Source: Microvirga solisilvae (GTDB taxonomy: Bacteria; Pseudomonadota; Alphaproteobacteria; Rhizobiales; Beijerinckiaceae). From it: a DNA stretch of 64,000 nucleotides. The position numbers and the translations under genes were made by a program. The notes under the pieces are model-generated. The model did not search any database and was not told the DNA's origin. It saw only the letters and a list, made by a program, of their open reading frames with translations. Where the stretch lies: NCBI RefSeq assembly GCF_022808595.1, contig NZ_JAKUCN010000006.1, forward strand, positions 124,001 through 188,000, read 5' to 3'. This document shows positions 8,077 through 16,138 of the stretch, piece after piece (the stretch's first letter is position 1; every line of letters begins with the position of its first letter).

Positions 8077-8754
8077 ATGCGTGGATCATCCGTGTCTCCT
8101 TCCCCGACCTCCCGGCCGCTCAAGCGCCTGATGCCCGTCGTGCTTCTGGCGGCGCTTGCCGGCGCCTGCTCGTCGGGTCCGGCACCGACCACGTATGACC
8201 TCTCCGCGCCCACAGCCCCCGTTCGGCGCGCTTCCGGCGTCCAGGTGCTCGTGAACGAGCCCGCCGCCATCCAGACCCTCGCCACCCAGCAGATCCTGGT
8301 GAAGGATACGGGCGGCTCGGTCTCCTTCGTCGGAGGAGGGCAGTGGGCCGATAACCTGCCGCGCCTGGTCCAGACGCGCCTGATCAACACCTTCGAGAAC
8401 GCCTCTCAGCTGCGCGGCGTCTCGCGTCCCAGCAGCGGCGCGGTGGCCGACGTCCAGCTCATCTCGGAGCTGCGCCGCTTCGAGGTGGAAACGCCGTCCA
8501 ACGAGGCGGTGGTCGAGATTTCGGTGAAGATCGTCAGCGACCAGACCGGCCGCATCGCGAGCGGTCGCATCTTCCGCGCCCGCACGCCGGTGGCCTCCGT
8601 GGATGCGGCGAACGCCGCCCGCGCCCTCGACGAGACGCTCTCCGTCGTGATGCTCGACATCGTCCGCTGGGTTAGCGGCAGCCCACTGCCTCGTCGCGAG
8701 GAGCCGGGCGAGATCAGCAGTCAGGTTCCGGTGACGGACAAGGCGCCGACTTAA
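8077..8754 (+). CDS. ABC-type transport auxiliary lipoprotein of the Mla/MCE system
   Basis: This 225-residue protein has an N-terminal signal and a lipobox-like site (LAALAGAC, lipidated Cys about residue 28), followed by SSGPAPTTYDL. That start is characteristic of the ABC-type transport auxiliary lipoprotein (PqiC-like) family found with MCE operons. It begins 10 bp after mlaD and is the last gene before a strong terminator. It probably links the periplasmic MCE protein to the outer membrane (inference). No MlaC-type soluble carrier is encoded in this operon. Confidence 0.82.
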   Translation: MRGSSVSPSPTSRPLKRLMPVVLLAALAGACSSGPAPTTYDLSAPTAPVRRASGVQVLVNEPAAIQTLATQQILVKDTGGSVSFVGGGQWADNLPRLVQTRLINTFENASQLRGVSRPSSGAVADVQLISELRRFEVETPSNEAVVEISVKIVSDQTGRIASGRIFRARTPVASVDAANAARALDETLSVVMLDIVRWVSGSPLPRREEPGEISSQVPVTDKAPT

Positions 8755-8785
8755 GGCGTGTTGGTCCCATCCAGATTGATCGTTC

Positions 8786-8816
8786 AAGGCTCCGACCGGA
8801 TCGGAGCCTTTTGTTT
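8786..8816 (+). terminator. Rho-independent terminator of the mla operon
   Basis: A perfect 10-bp stem AAGGCTCCGA (8786-8795) / TCGGAGCCTT (8801-8810) with loop CCGGA is followed by TTGTTT. It lies 32 bp after the lipoprotein stop. Confidence 0.9.
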
Positions 8817-9164
8817 ATGTGGCGGCCAGAAGACACGACGGTCCCTCTGTGTTGCAGGGAGGGGGCGATCGGGCGTGGGTTCAAACAAGTGAGGCTCTGA
8901 TTACCTCTCCCGGGCGGGAGAGGTCGACGCGCTTCAGCGCGGCGGGTGAGGGGGGTGAGACCTTTCCGGAAAGACCTGTCACCCCTCACCCGGACCTGAT
9001 GGTCCGACCTCTCCCTTAGGGAGAGGTAATGCACCGTGGCGGCCCTCGCGTGTTCTGAATGACGCGTACGCTGTGACTTTGCGACTCCCACCCTTAATCC
9101 CTCTCTGCAAGGGAGAGAACTCATACCAAACAAAGAACGCAGCCCTGAAGCTGTTCAGTATTCG
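8817..9164. other. Intergenic region with type-A repeat
   Basis: No gene is seen in 348 bp between the mla terminator and the convergent MepB-like gene. The centre is a type-A palindromic repeat (8901-9029), and a small palindrome, CTCTCTGCAAGGGAGAG, lies near 9101. The rest has no recognisable feature. Confidence 0.55.
8901..9029. repeat. Type-A palindromic intergenic repeat, copy 2
   Basis: It is bounded by inverted ends TTACCTCTCCC (8901-8911) and GGGAGAGGTAA (9019-9029). The interior shares GGAAAGACCTGT and CCCTCACCCGGACCTGA with copy 1 (2204-2323). No coding capacity or transposase is seen. Confidence 0.75.
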
Positions 9165-9686
9165 TCACGACGCCAGCCCATAAAGCTTTCGCGCCCTGAC
9201 CTCATCCAAGCTCGCATCATCTATCTTCAAGAAATACGCGCTCTGCCAATCCTGCGTCCGCTGTGCCTGACGGCTCTCGGGTTCATCCCACGGCGGATAA
9301 ACGCGGATGCCTCGTTTCCCGCCTTTGCCCTGATCCGAGACGATATCCTTTTCACGCAGCGCCGACTTCGGAAAAACAAACTGTCCGAAATGCTCTCCGC
9401 TTCGGCAGCTGACGACGAGAAAGTCGAACGCATCGGATGTATCGAACGGCTGGATCGGGCCGTTGCCGATGCGCTTCCAGCAAGTGACAAACTGCCCGAT
9501 CTTCGTGGGTGTAATCTTTGAGGCCCGAAACACAACCGAGCGTTCGCCGAGGTCGAAGCGGCACGCGCCATATTCGGCGCTTTCAGGCTCCACTTGCATC
9601 GCGGAGCATTCGAGTCCGAGCGATGCATAGACGCGATCTGCAGCAGCCAGAAAATCCGGATGAACTTTCATACTGGATTGATCCAA
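9165..9686 (-). CDS. MepB family protein
   Basis: This 173-residue protein shows the MepB-family blocks ACRFDLGERSVVFRASKITP, KIGQFVTCWKR, FDFLVV, FGQFVFPKSAL and KRGIRVYPPWD, ending with a TQDWQSAYFLKI motif. MepB was named from the mepRAB multidrug locus of Staphylococcus aureus; its biochemical role is not established, and no mepA-like efflux pump is adjacent here. The TTG start at 9686 is supported by AAAGGAAG about 5 nt upstream. The alternative internal ATG (residue 6, position 9671) has no ribosome-binding site. Confidence 0.8.
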   Translation of the reverse strand: MDQSSMKVHPDFLAAADRVYASLGLECSAMQVEPESAEYGACRFDLGERSVVFRASKITPTKIGQFVTCWKRIGNGPIQPFDTSDAFDFLVVSCRSGEHFGQFVFPKSALREKDIVSDQGKGGKRGIRVYPPWDEPESRQAQRTQDWQSAYFLKIDDASLDEVRARKLYGLAS

Positions 9687-9734
9687 GGCGCTTCCTTTCG
9701 ACGCTTGCGGTGAGCCCTGACATCAACCGGCTCA

Positions 9735-9763
9735 ACAAAAAACGCGGCCTTGAAGGCCGCGTT
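9735..9763 (-). terminator. Terminator of the giant hendecad-repeat gene
   Basis: A perfect stem AACGCGGCCT (9741-9750) / AGGCCGCGTT (9754-9763) with loop TGA is followed on the minus strand by a run of six Ts. It lies 29 bp past the stop of the minus-strand gene starting at 14474. Confidence 0.88.
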
Positions 9764-9791
9764 TTCGTGTGTCGTTTAATCGAAGCCGATC

Positions 9792-12700
9792 TTACTCGAA
9801 GCGACCGCTCGCATGGGCCAGCATGGTGTAGACCTTGCCGGTTTCCGAGGTGAGGTAGGTCTTCGTCAGCGTGGAGTCGCGGTCGTCACGGGAGACTTCC
9901 GAGAGCAGGCGCTCGAACTCGTCCACGTAGCGGTCGACTGTCTGACGGAACTCCTCGTCGCGACGATACTTGCGACGGATTTCCTCGAAGGTCTGCTGGC
10001 CCTGCGCTGTGTAGAGGCGACGGCTGAAGACGTTGCTCTCACCGCGGCGGTAACGCTCCCACAGGTCCACGGCCGCATCGTGATCGATCATGCGGGCGAT
10101 ATCGACCGAGATCGAGTCGAGCGAGTCGAGGCTGTTGGTGCGGCCACCACGGGCGGGAGCACGAACCGCTTCTTCTTCGTCATCACGCGAGGCGCGGGTC
10201 AGGAGGTCCGAGAGCCAGCCGCCACGAGCGCCACCGGCGTCACGGGCGGGAGCGGTCTCTTCGCGGCGCGGAGCGGCGCGCTCCACCGGAGCCGGAGCCT
10301 GACGGACAGGCGCAGGAGCCGGAGCGGGAGCCGGACGCGGCTCGGGCTGACGGGCAACCACAGGGGCCGGAGCCGGGGCAGGGGACGCGATGCGCTGCTC
10401 GACGGCGGCGGCAACGGCGGCCATGGTCGCGGCGACCGGGGTCTCGTTCACCGCAGCGCGGCGGGGCTGAGCGGCGGGGGCCGCATCGACCACGCGGTTG
10501 GAGCGCGAGACCAGAGCGGAAAGCTCGTTGAGAGCCTTGATCTGGTCGGCGACCACACGGCGCATGTTGGCCGTGGTCTCCTGCGTTTCCTGCGGCAGCT
10601 CGACGACACCGCGGCGGAGTTCGGCGCGGGTCGTTTCCAGCTCGCGCTGGATTTGGCCGGTCATGCCGCGCAGTTCGCCCATGGTGTCACGGAACTTCGC
10701 GGTGGCGCTGCTGAGCGCTTCCGCCATTTCAGCGGCAGCCTGCTCGTAGGTCGAGCGGAGGGCAGCGGCGGTGCGCTCGCTTTCCACGCTGGTAGTGGCG
10801 CGGATGCGCTCGAACTGCTCGCCGACCGCATGCGTGGTCGTCTCGGCGGCGCCGGCAAGGACGGAGCCGATCTGACGCGCCTTGTTCTCGGCGCTCTGGA
10901 GCGAGCCTTCCACGAGGGTGGTGAAGGAGCGGGTGACGGATTCGAGATCCTGCGAGCGCTCCTCGATGCGGCCGAGGAGTTCGTCCAGGGCGCTCTGGCG
11001 GCTGGCCAGGGCCTCGGTCATGCGGCTCTCGACACGCTCCAGGGCGGAGGCCGCCTGGGTGAGGGTGTTGATCTGCTCGTAGGTGGTCTCGGTCAGGCCG
11101 CGAGCGCGGTCTTCCAGGGTGTGAGCGAGGTCCATGGCCTGCTGGATCGCGCCCGAAGAGACGCTGCGTAGGGCATCGACCTGATCGGCCACCTGATCGG
11201 AAGCGCGGTTGGCCTGTGCGGCGATCTCCGACAGAAGCGTCTCGATCTGCTGCACGCGGCCGCCCAGGCCGTCCTCGACGGCGCCCAGGTTGTTGCCGGC
11301 GGAGGCCGCCACCTGCTGCAGGGTGCGGCTGGCATCCTGCAGGCGGCCGAGCACGTCGGCGAATTCGCCACGCAGACGCTCGTTGGTGCCGAGCAGGGTC
11401 TCGACCGTGCGCTCCGTGCCGGCGTCGATGGCGACGCGCATGGCTTCCGTCGACTGCATGTAGGAGGAGGTGAGCTCCATCGTGCGGTCCTGAAGCGAGG
11501 ACAGCATGGTCTGGCTGCGCTCCTCGAGGGCACGCAGGGTGCTCTCGGTGATGGTCTCGACTTCGCGGCCGATCACTTCGCTACGGTTGCCGAGCGTCTC
11601 GATGAGCGAGTTGCCCTGCGTGTCGAAGATCGAGCGGATCTCGCCGATGCGGCTGTTGAGCGAGGAAACGACGGCCGAGCCGCGCTCGTCGATGGCTTCC
11701 ACGACACCGCCGAGGCGGTTGACCACGCGATCCTCGAACTGGGTCACGCGCTGATCGAGCGTGGAGGCCAGCTCTTCCGTGCGGTTGCCGAGGGTCGAGG
11801 CGATCGCGTCCACATGGCCGCCGAGAGTCTGGTTGATCTCGAAGGCGCGGGCGCCGAGCGTCTCGGCGATCTCGTCGGCGCGGTCGCCGAGGATCTGGTT
11901 GATCGTGTTGATGCGGTTCTCCAGCGTCTCGGTGATCTCGCCGGCGCGGGTGCCGAGGATTTCGTTGATGCTGGTGGCGCGGGAATCCAGCGCTTCGCTG
12001 ATCTGCTCCGCCTTGGAGGAGAGGGTGTCTGCGATGGTGCTGGTCTTGGCGGTGATCGCCTGGCTGATCTCGTCCACGCGGGCCTGAAGGGCGCTGGCCA
12101 CGTCGCGGCCGCCTTCGGCCATCACGCGGGCCATCTCACCGGTGCGCACGACGAGCGCCTCGTTGAGGGCCGTGGAGCGGGCGCTGAGAACGCCGTCCAC
12201 GCGCTCGACGATGGTGTCGAAGTTCGCGGTGATCTCGGTGGTGCGACGCGTGGCGTGCTCCTCGAGCGCGGTGAGCTGGGTCTCGATGGCGGAGGTGGCT
12301 TCGCGAGCACGCTCGGCGAAGGCTTCCGACATGGTGCGGCCCTGCACGGTGATGAGACGGTCCATCTCCTCGAAGCGGCCGCTGATCGTTTCCGTCAGGC
12401 TGCCCACCTCGGTGGAGATGCGGTCGGCGAGTTCGCCGCCACGGCCCATGACGCCCTCGAAGGCTTCGAGGCGCGAGCCGAGAGTCTCTTCCATCTCGCG
12501 GGTGCGGGTGTCGACGGTGGTGGTGAGCGTCTCTGCCGTGCGGTTGAGAACTTCGTTGACGCGCGCGCCCTGGGTGGCGATGGCGAGAACGATATCCTTG
12601 CCGGTGCCGGCGAGGCGGGTCTGGGTTTCGTCCGCGTGACGGGTGAGCGTCTCGGAGAAGTCCTCGATCTTGGAGCCCATGAGGTAGGACAGGCGCTCGC

Positions 12701-14474
12701 CGACCTGCGACAGGTTGCTTTCGAGAGCCTGGCCCTGAACCGTGACGGTCTCGCTGACGCGCTGGCTGGCGGTTTCGAGGCGGATGGCGAGATCCTCGAC
12801 GCGGCTGCCGATGGATTCATCGGCCATGCGCACGGCGCCTTCGAGATGCTCGCGCACTTCGTTGCCGCGAACGGTGATCTGGCTGCCCACTTCGGAAGCC
12901 GTCATGGCGAGGTGCTCGCGGAACTCGTTGCCGCGAGTGATGATGTCGTTGACCACATCCGAGCCGGTGGTGGCGAGCTGCTCGCGCAGGGCCGTGCCAC
13001 GGTTCATGAGCTCTTCGCTCACGGAGAGGCCGGCCGAAGCGATCTGGTCGCGCATCTCGGCGGTGCGGGCGGAAATGTCGTCGGCAATGACGCCGCCGGT
13101 GGCCGCGAGCTTCTCGGTGATTTCGCTGCCGCGCAGGGCGAAGCTTTCTTCCAGGCTCTTGGCGGTCTGCTCGAAGGCTTCGCGCACGTCGCTGCCCTGC
13201 TGGGCGAGGGCGTCGATGACGCCGCGGCCGGTTTCGGCCAGCGTGCGGGTGACCTGGCTTGCGCCTTCCTGCAGGTGGCGGGTGAGAACGTCGCCGGTGC
13301 GCTCGAAGGCGCCCGTGATGTCCTGCGCCTTGCTTTCGAGCGCGGTGGTGATCGTGGTGCCCACATCGGCGATGCCGGACTTGATGTCCTCGCTGGCGCC
13401 CGAGAGACGCTCCACGAGTTCGACGCCACGGCTTGCCATCTCTTCGACGACACGCTCGCCGGCGCGGCCGAGCGCCTGGGTGATCTGGTCGCCCTGGTTC
13501 TCGAGGGAGCCGGTGACCTTGTCGCCTGCGCTGCCGACGGCGGTGACGACGCGCTCGCTGGCGACGTCGAGGTCCGCGATCAGGTTCTGGTGAGCACCGG
13601 TGATGGCGCCGCGCACGCGCTCCGAATTGGAAACGATCGCCTCACGCTGGGCGATGAGCTCGTCGATGAGGGAGCGGATGCGGATTTCGTTGTCGGAATA
13701 GGCGCGCTCGAGTGTGGAGATCTCGCTGCGCACGAGGGTTTCCAGCTCGCCGGCACGGGCCAGCGCGCGTTCCACACCATCGCCCACGGCAGCCACTTCG
13801 CGGCGAACGGCCTGGGAGACGGAGAGAACGGCGTCGGTCGAGAAGTTCTCGGGCTGAGCCAGACGCACGGCCACTTCGCCGACGGCGCGGGCCACCATCT
13901 TCATCTCGGCCGAGCGGACGGTCAGCATCGCGGCGATGAAGAACAGGAAGAGCGGTGCGACAGTTGCAAGAGCGCCGAGGGCAAGCTGCGAGGTCGAGAA
14001 GGTGGCCAGCAGCTGCTGGGGCTCAACGATGCCCTGCGAATACAGGAAATAGCCGATGCCGCCGAGCCAGAGCAGGGAGGCGAGGGTGGCGAACACATAG
14101 GAGCGGCGCGAGGGGCGAACCTGGAGAGCCTGCAGCATCACGCCGATATTCTGGCGGTCGTCGTTGGCGACGGTATTGCGATCGGGCGCGACGAAGCCGG
14201 AGCGGGGCGCATCGTCCAGCTTGATGTCGCGATCGAGGTCACGCTCGTCCAAACGATCGTCGCGGCGATCGGGAAGCTCGGGGTTCAGGGCGAAGGGGCC
14301 CTTCGTGAAATCATGGTCGTCGATGTCCGGAAGCCGGGGCTCGTCGGAAGAAAGCCGGCTCTCCGTCTGATCCGGAGAGGGGATCTCGAACGTCTCATCA
14401 AGGTTGAGCGCCTGCTCGACAGCCGAAAGGGCTGCCTCCGCCGGGTCTTTAATCTTCTTCTTCTCGGTCGCCAT
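9792..14474 (-). CDS. Giant membrane-anchored hendecad-repeat (apolipoprotein/kinesin-like annotated) protein
   Basis: This protein has 1560 residues from the ATG at 14474, supported by GAGG about 7 nt upstream (reading upstream would add 45 residues without support). Residues 1-120 are acidic and probably disordered. Two membrane helices follow at about 126-145 and 163-184, forming a hairpin that would leave both ends cytoplasmic. Residues 281-1049 are about 70 tandem 11-residue repeats with a small/polar-rich consensus and an aliphatic residue closing each unit. More coiled coil, a Pro/Ala-rich linker (about 1370-1440) and a distinct tail (ISVDIARMIDHDAAVDLWER to the C-terminus) follow. Similar rhizobial proteins are often labelled kinesin-like or apolipoprotein-like, but no motor domain is present. 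The function is unknown; a cytoplasmic rod tethered to the inner membrane is an inference. Confidence 0.85.
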   Translation of the reverse strand: MATEKKKIKDPAEAALSAVEQALNLDETFEIPSPDQTESRLSSDEPRLPDIDDHDFTKGPFALNPELPDRRDDRLDERDLDRDIKLDDAPRSGFVAPDRNTVANDDRQNIGVMLQALQVRPSRRSYVFATLASLLWLGGIGYFLYSQGIVEPQQLLATFSTSQLALGALATVAPLFLFFIAAMLTVRSAEMKMVARAVGEVAVRLAQPENFSTDAVLSVSQAVRREVAAVGDGVERALARAGELETLVRSEISTLERAYSDNEIRIRSLIDELIAQREAIVSNSERVRGAITGAHQNLIADLDVASERVVTAVGSAGDKVTGSLENQGDQITQALGRAGERVVEEMASRGVELVERLSGASEDIKSGIADVGTTITTALESKAQDITGAFERTGDVLTRHLQEGASQVTRTLAETGRGVIDALAQQGSDVREAFEQTAKSLEESFALRGSEITEKLAATGGVIADDISARTAEMRDQIASAGLSVSEELMNRGTALREQLATTGSDVVNDIITRGNEFREHLAMTASEVGSQITVRGNEVREHLEGAVRMADESIGSRVEDLAIRLETASQRVSETVTVQGQALESNLSQVGERLSYLMGSKIEDFSETLTRHADETQTRLAGTGKDIVLAIATQGARVNEVLNRTAETLTTTVDTRTREMEETLGSRLEAFEGVMGRGGELADRISTEVGSLTETISGRFEEMDRLITVQGRTMSEAFAERAREATSAIETQLTALEEHATRRTTEITANFDTIVERVDGVLSARSTALNEALVVRTGEMARVMAEGGRDVASALQARVDEISQAITAKTSTIADTLSSKAEQISEALDSRATSINEILGTRAGEITETLENRINTINQILGDRADEIAETLGARAFEINQTLGGHVDAIASTLGNRTEELASTLDQRVTQFEDRVVNRLGGVVEAIDERGSAVVSSLNSRIGEIRSIFDTQGNSLIETLGNRSEVIGREVETITESTLRALEERSQTMLSSLQDRTMELTSSYMQSTEAMRVAIDAGTERTVETLLGTNERLRGEFADVLGRLQDASRTLQQVAASAGNNLGAVEDGLGGRVQQIETLLSEIAAQANRASDQVADQVDALRSVSSGAIQQAMDLAHTLEDRARGLTETTYEQINTLTQAASALERVESRMTEALASRQSALDELLGRIEERSQDLESVTRSFTTLVEGSLQSAENKARQIGSVLAGAAETTTHAVGEQFERIRATTSVESERTAAALRSTYEQAAAEMAEALSSATAKFRDTMGELRGMTGQIQRELETTRAELRRGVVELPQETQETTANMRRVVADQIKALNELSALVSRSNRVVDAAPAAQPRRAAVNETPVAATMAAVAAAVEQRIASPAPAPAPVVARQPEPRPAPAPAPAPVRQAPAPVERAAPRREETAPARDAGGARGGWLSDLLTRASRDDEEEAVRAPARGGRTNSLDSLDSISVDIARMIDHDAAVDLWERYRRGESNVFSRRLYTAQGQQTFEEIRRKYRRDEEFRQTVDRYVDEFERLLSEVSRDDRDSTLTKTYLTSETGKVYTMLAHASGRFE
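11328..13634 (-). repeat. Tandem hendecad (33-bp / 11-residue) coding repeat array
   Basis: Residues 281-1049 of the giant protein divide into 36 consecutive 11-mers (VSNSERVRGAI to GSRLEAFEGVM), one 10-mer (GRGGELADRI) and then 33 more 11-mers, each ending in an aliphatic or bulky hydrophobic residue. Typical units are ENQGDQITQAL, ASRGVELVERL and GDRADEIAETL. DNA units are diverged, so this is a protein-level repeat rather than a recent tandem expansion. Confidence 0.85.
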
Positions 14475-14793
14475 GATCCGCCCTCGTGACGCAACTGAAT
14501 GGTGGTCGAAGCAATCTGTTCCCTTGACCATCAAGGGATAAAACGCCGCCCCGACCTGTACGGAAAAACTGCTGACAGTCCTTCCGTACGGTAATCTGCT
14601 ATTTACCAAGCAACTTTAGCGGCCGGTCATGTTCAAGGAAACCCGATGTCCCCTGCCACTTGCGAACGTCGTTAACGGCTCAGTAACCTGCACTACCGGG
14701 GAAAATGCGGCGAAAAGACGGCAAGCCTCGCGCTCGTCTCTCGTCATCCGGCGCGCCTTATCTTAAATATGCGCCGTCACAGAAAGGTCCGCA
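14475..14793. promoter_or_regulatory. Divergent control region between the giant gene and ferredoxin, with two inverted repeats
   Basis: These 319 bp have no gene. One inverted repeat is TCCCTTGA (14520-14527) / TCAAGGGA (14531-14538) with a 3-bp spacer. The other is GTACGGAA (14558-14565) / TTCCGTAC (14582-14589) with a 16-bp spacer. Both lie 46-115 bp upstream of the giant gene start. A near-match to a CtrA box, TTAA-N7-GTAA, is at 14672-14686. No clear -35/-10 pair was assigned. Confidence 0.4.
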
Positions 14794-15114
14794 ATGATCA
14801 AGATTACGTTCATCGATGCCGAGGGGACTGCCCGTACCGTGGATGCCGAGGAGGGGGCGACCGTCATGGAAACCGCCATCCGCAACGGCATTCCGGGGAT
14901 CGAGGCCGAATGCGGCGGCGCCTGCTCCTGCGCGACCTGCCATGTCTATGTCGATGAGGAATGGGAGGCCGCGACCGGCCAGCCCCAGCCCATGGAGGAG
15001 GACATGCTGGACTTCGCCTTCGATGTGCGCCCCAATTCCCGCTTGTCGTGCCAGATCCGGGTTCGCCCGGAACTCGATGGCCTCGTCGTCCGCACCCCCA
15101 TCCGCCAGGGCTGA
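14794..15114 (+). CDS. 2Fe-2S ferredoxin (adrenodoxin/FdVI type)
   Basis: This 106-residue soluble electron carrier binds a [2Fe-2S] cluster through C40, C46, C49 and C86 (C-x5-C-x2-C then LSC). An additional C44 lies in the cluster loop. The acidic stretch [21 protein letters not shown] is typical of adrenodoxin-type ferredoxins that feed P450s, Rieske oxygenases or Fe-S assembly. AAAGG precedes the ATG by about 7 nt. It is followed 15 bp later by a universal stress protein, probably in the same transcript. Its redox partner is not in this window. Confidence 0.92.
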   Translation: MIKITFIDAEGTARTVDAEEGATVMETAIRNGIPGIEAECGGACSCATCHVYVDEEWEAATGQPQPMEEDMLDFAFDVRPNSRLSCQIRVRPELDGLVVRTPIRQG

Positions 15115-15129
15115 ACCGGAGAAAGACCC

Positions 15130-15555
15130 ATGTTCAAGACGATCCTCGTTCCCGTCGATCTCGGTGAAATCGGTGCGGCCCAGCCCGCCCTCGACAAGGC
15201 GGTGGAGCTCGCCAGCGCCTCCGAGGGCAGTGTCCGCCTCATCTATGTGCGCGCCATCGTGCCCGTGACCTACATGGAATTCATGCCCCCGGCCTTCGAC
15301 CAGGAGCAGCAGGACGAGGCTGAGAAGAAGCTCGCCAAGCTCGCGGCGCAAGTGAAGCTGCCCGCAGAGCGCGTCTCCGCCGTGGTGCGCTTGGGCTCCG
15401 TCTATAACGACGTGCTGGACGAGGCCGAGAAGACCGGCGCGGATCTCATCGTCATCGGCTCGCACCGTCCGAGCATGGCGAGCTATCTCCTGGGCTCGAA
15501 CGCCTCCACCATCGTGCGCCACGCGAAATGCTCGGTGCTGGTGGTGAGGGCGTAA
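15130..15555 (+). CDS. Universal stress protein, UspA family
   Basis: This single-domain 141-residue Usp starts MFKTILVPVDL and ends with the nucleotide-binding signature region IGSHRPSMASYLLGSNAS followed by IVRHAKCSVLVVR. Such proteins usually bind ATP or AMP and act in stress survival, with no defined enzymatic product. GGAGAAAG precedes the ATG. It lies downstream of the ferredoxin gene and converges on the NUDIX gene with only 9 bp between the stops. Confidence 0.9.
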   Translation: MFKTILVPVDLGEIGAAQPALDKAVELASASEGSVRLIYVRAIVPVTYMEFMPPAFDQEQQDEAEKKLAKLAAQVKLPAERVSAVVRLGSVYNDVLDEAEKTGADLIVIGSHRPSMASYLLGSNASTIVRHAKCSVLVVRA

Positions 15556-15564
15556 CGCTCTCGA

Positions 15565-16134
15565 TCAGATAAGCTTCTTCAGCCTGAGCATCCCGAAGGA
15601 GGCGACGGTTCCCGCGTCACGGATCGTGCCGTTCAGGATCATCGTCTCCACTTCGGACAGCGGAAAAGCCTTGGTCACGAGGTCCTGTTCCTCGTGCTCC
15701 AAACGGCGGCGGCCCGGCTTGAGGTCCGTCGCCAGGAAGATGCGGTAGCTCTGCGTCACGGTGCCGTAGAGCGGGTAGAGCTGTCCCACTTCCTGGATGT
15801 CGCCGGCGAGCAGGCCCGTTTCCTCTTCCAACTCGCCACGCGCCAGATCGCGCGGATCGGCGTCGGGCTGTTCTTCCCATGAGCCTTGCGGAAACTCCCA
15901 CTGCCTCTGGCCGATGGGATAGCGGTATTGCTGCACCAGATGGACGATGCCGTCCTGGATCGGGACAATGATGACGAAGTCGGATTTGTCCACGACGCCA
16001 TAGATGCCGAGCGAGCCGTCCTTGCGGCGGATCCGATCCTCGCGGACCTTCATCCACTTGTTCTCGTAGACAATCCGGCTGCCGAGCGTGGTGATGTCAG
16101 GCTCTTCCAAATCCTGAAGCGCATCGCTTGCCAT
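15565..16134 (-). CDS. NUDIX hydrolase
   Basis: This 189-residue protein contains a slightly degenerate Nudix box: QGSWEE, then GELEEETGLLA, where the usual REUxEExGU arginine is Gly and the first-half Glu is displaced. The general architecture (N-terminal beta domain with YENKWMKVREDRIRRKDGS) resembles ADP-ribose or GDP-sugar pyrophosphatases. It is the last gene of a four-gene minus-strand operon in which adjacent genes are separated by only 4 bp. The substrate cannot be deduced. Confidence 0.85.
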   Translation of the reverse strand: MASDALQDLEEPDITTLGSRIVYENKWMKVREDRIRRKDGSLGIYGVVDKSDFVIIVPIQDGIVHLVQQYRYPIGQRQWEFPQGSWEEQPDADPRDLARGELEEETGLLAGDIQEVGQLYPLYGTVTQSYRIFLATDLKPGRRRLEHEEQDLVTKAFPLSEVETMILNGTIRDAGTVASFGMLRLKKLI

Positions 16135-16138
16135 AAGG

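Noticed and set aside
11814-14489. 891-codon open frame on the plus strand
   Set aside because: It is antisense to the giant hendecad gene; the high GC and 11-codon periodic composition keep the opposite strand open. Its translation has no recognisable domain, whereas the minus-strand product has membrane helices, repeats, ribosome-binding site and terminator.
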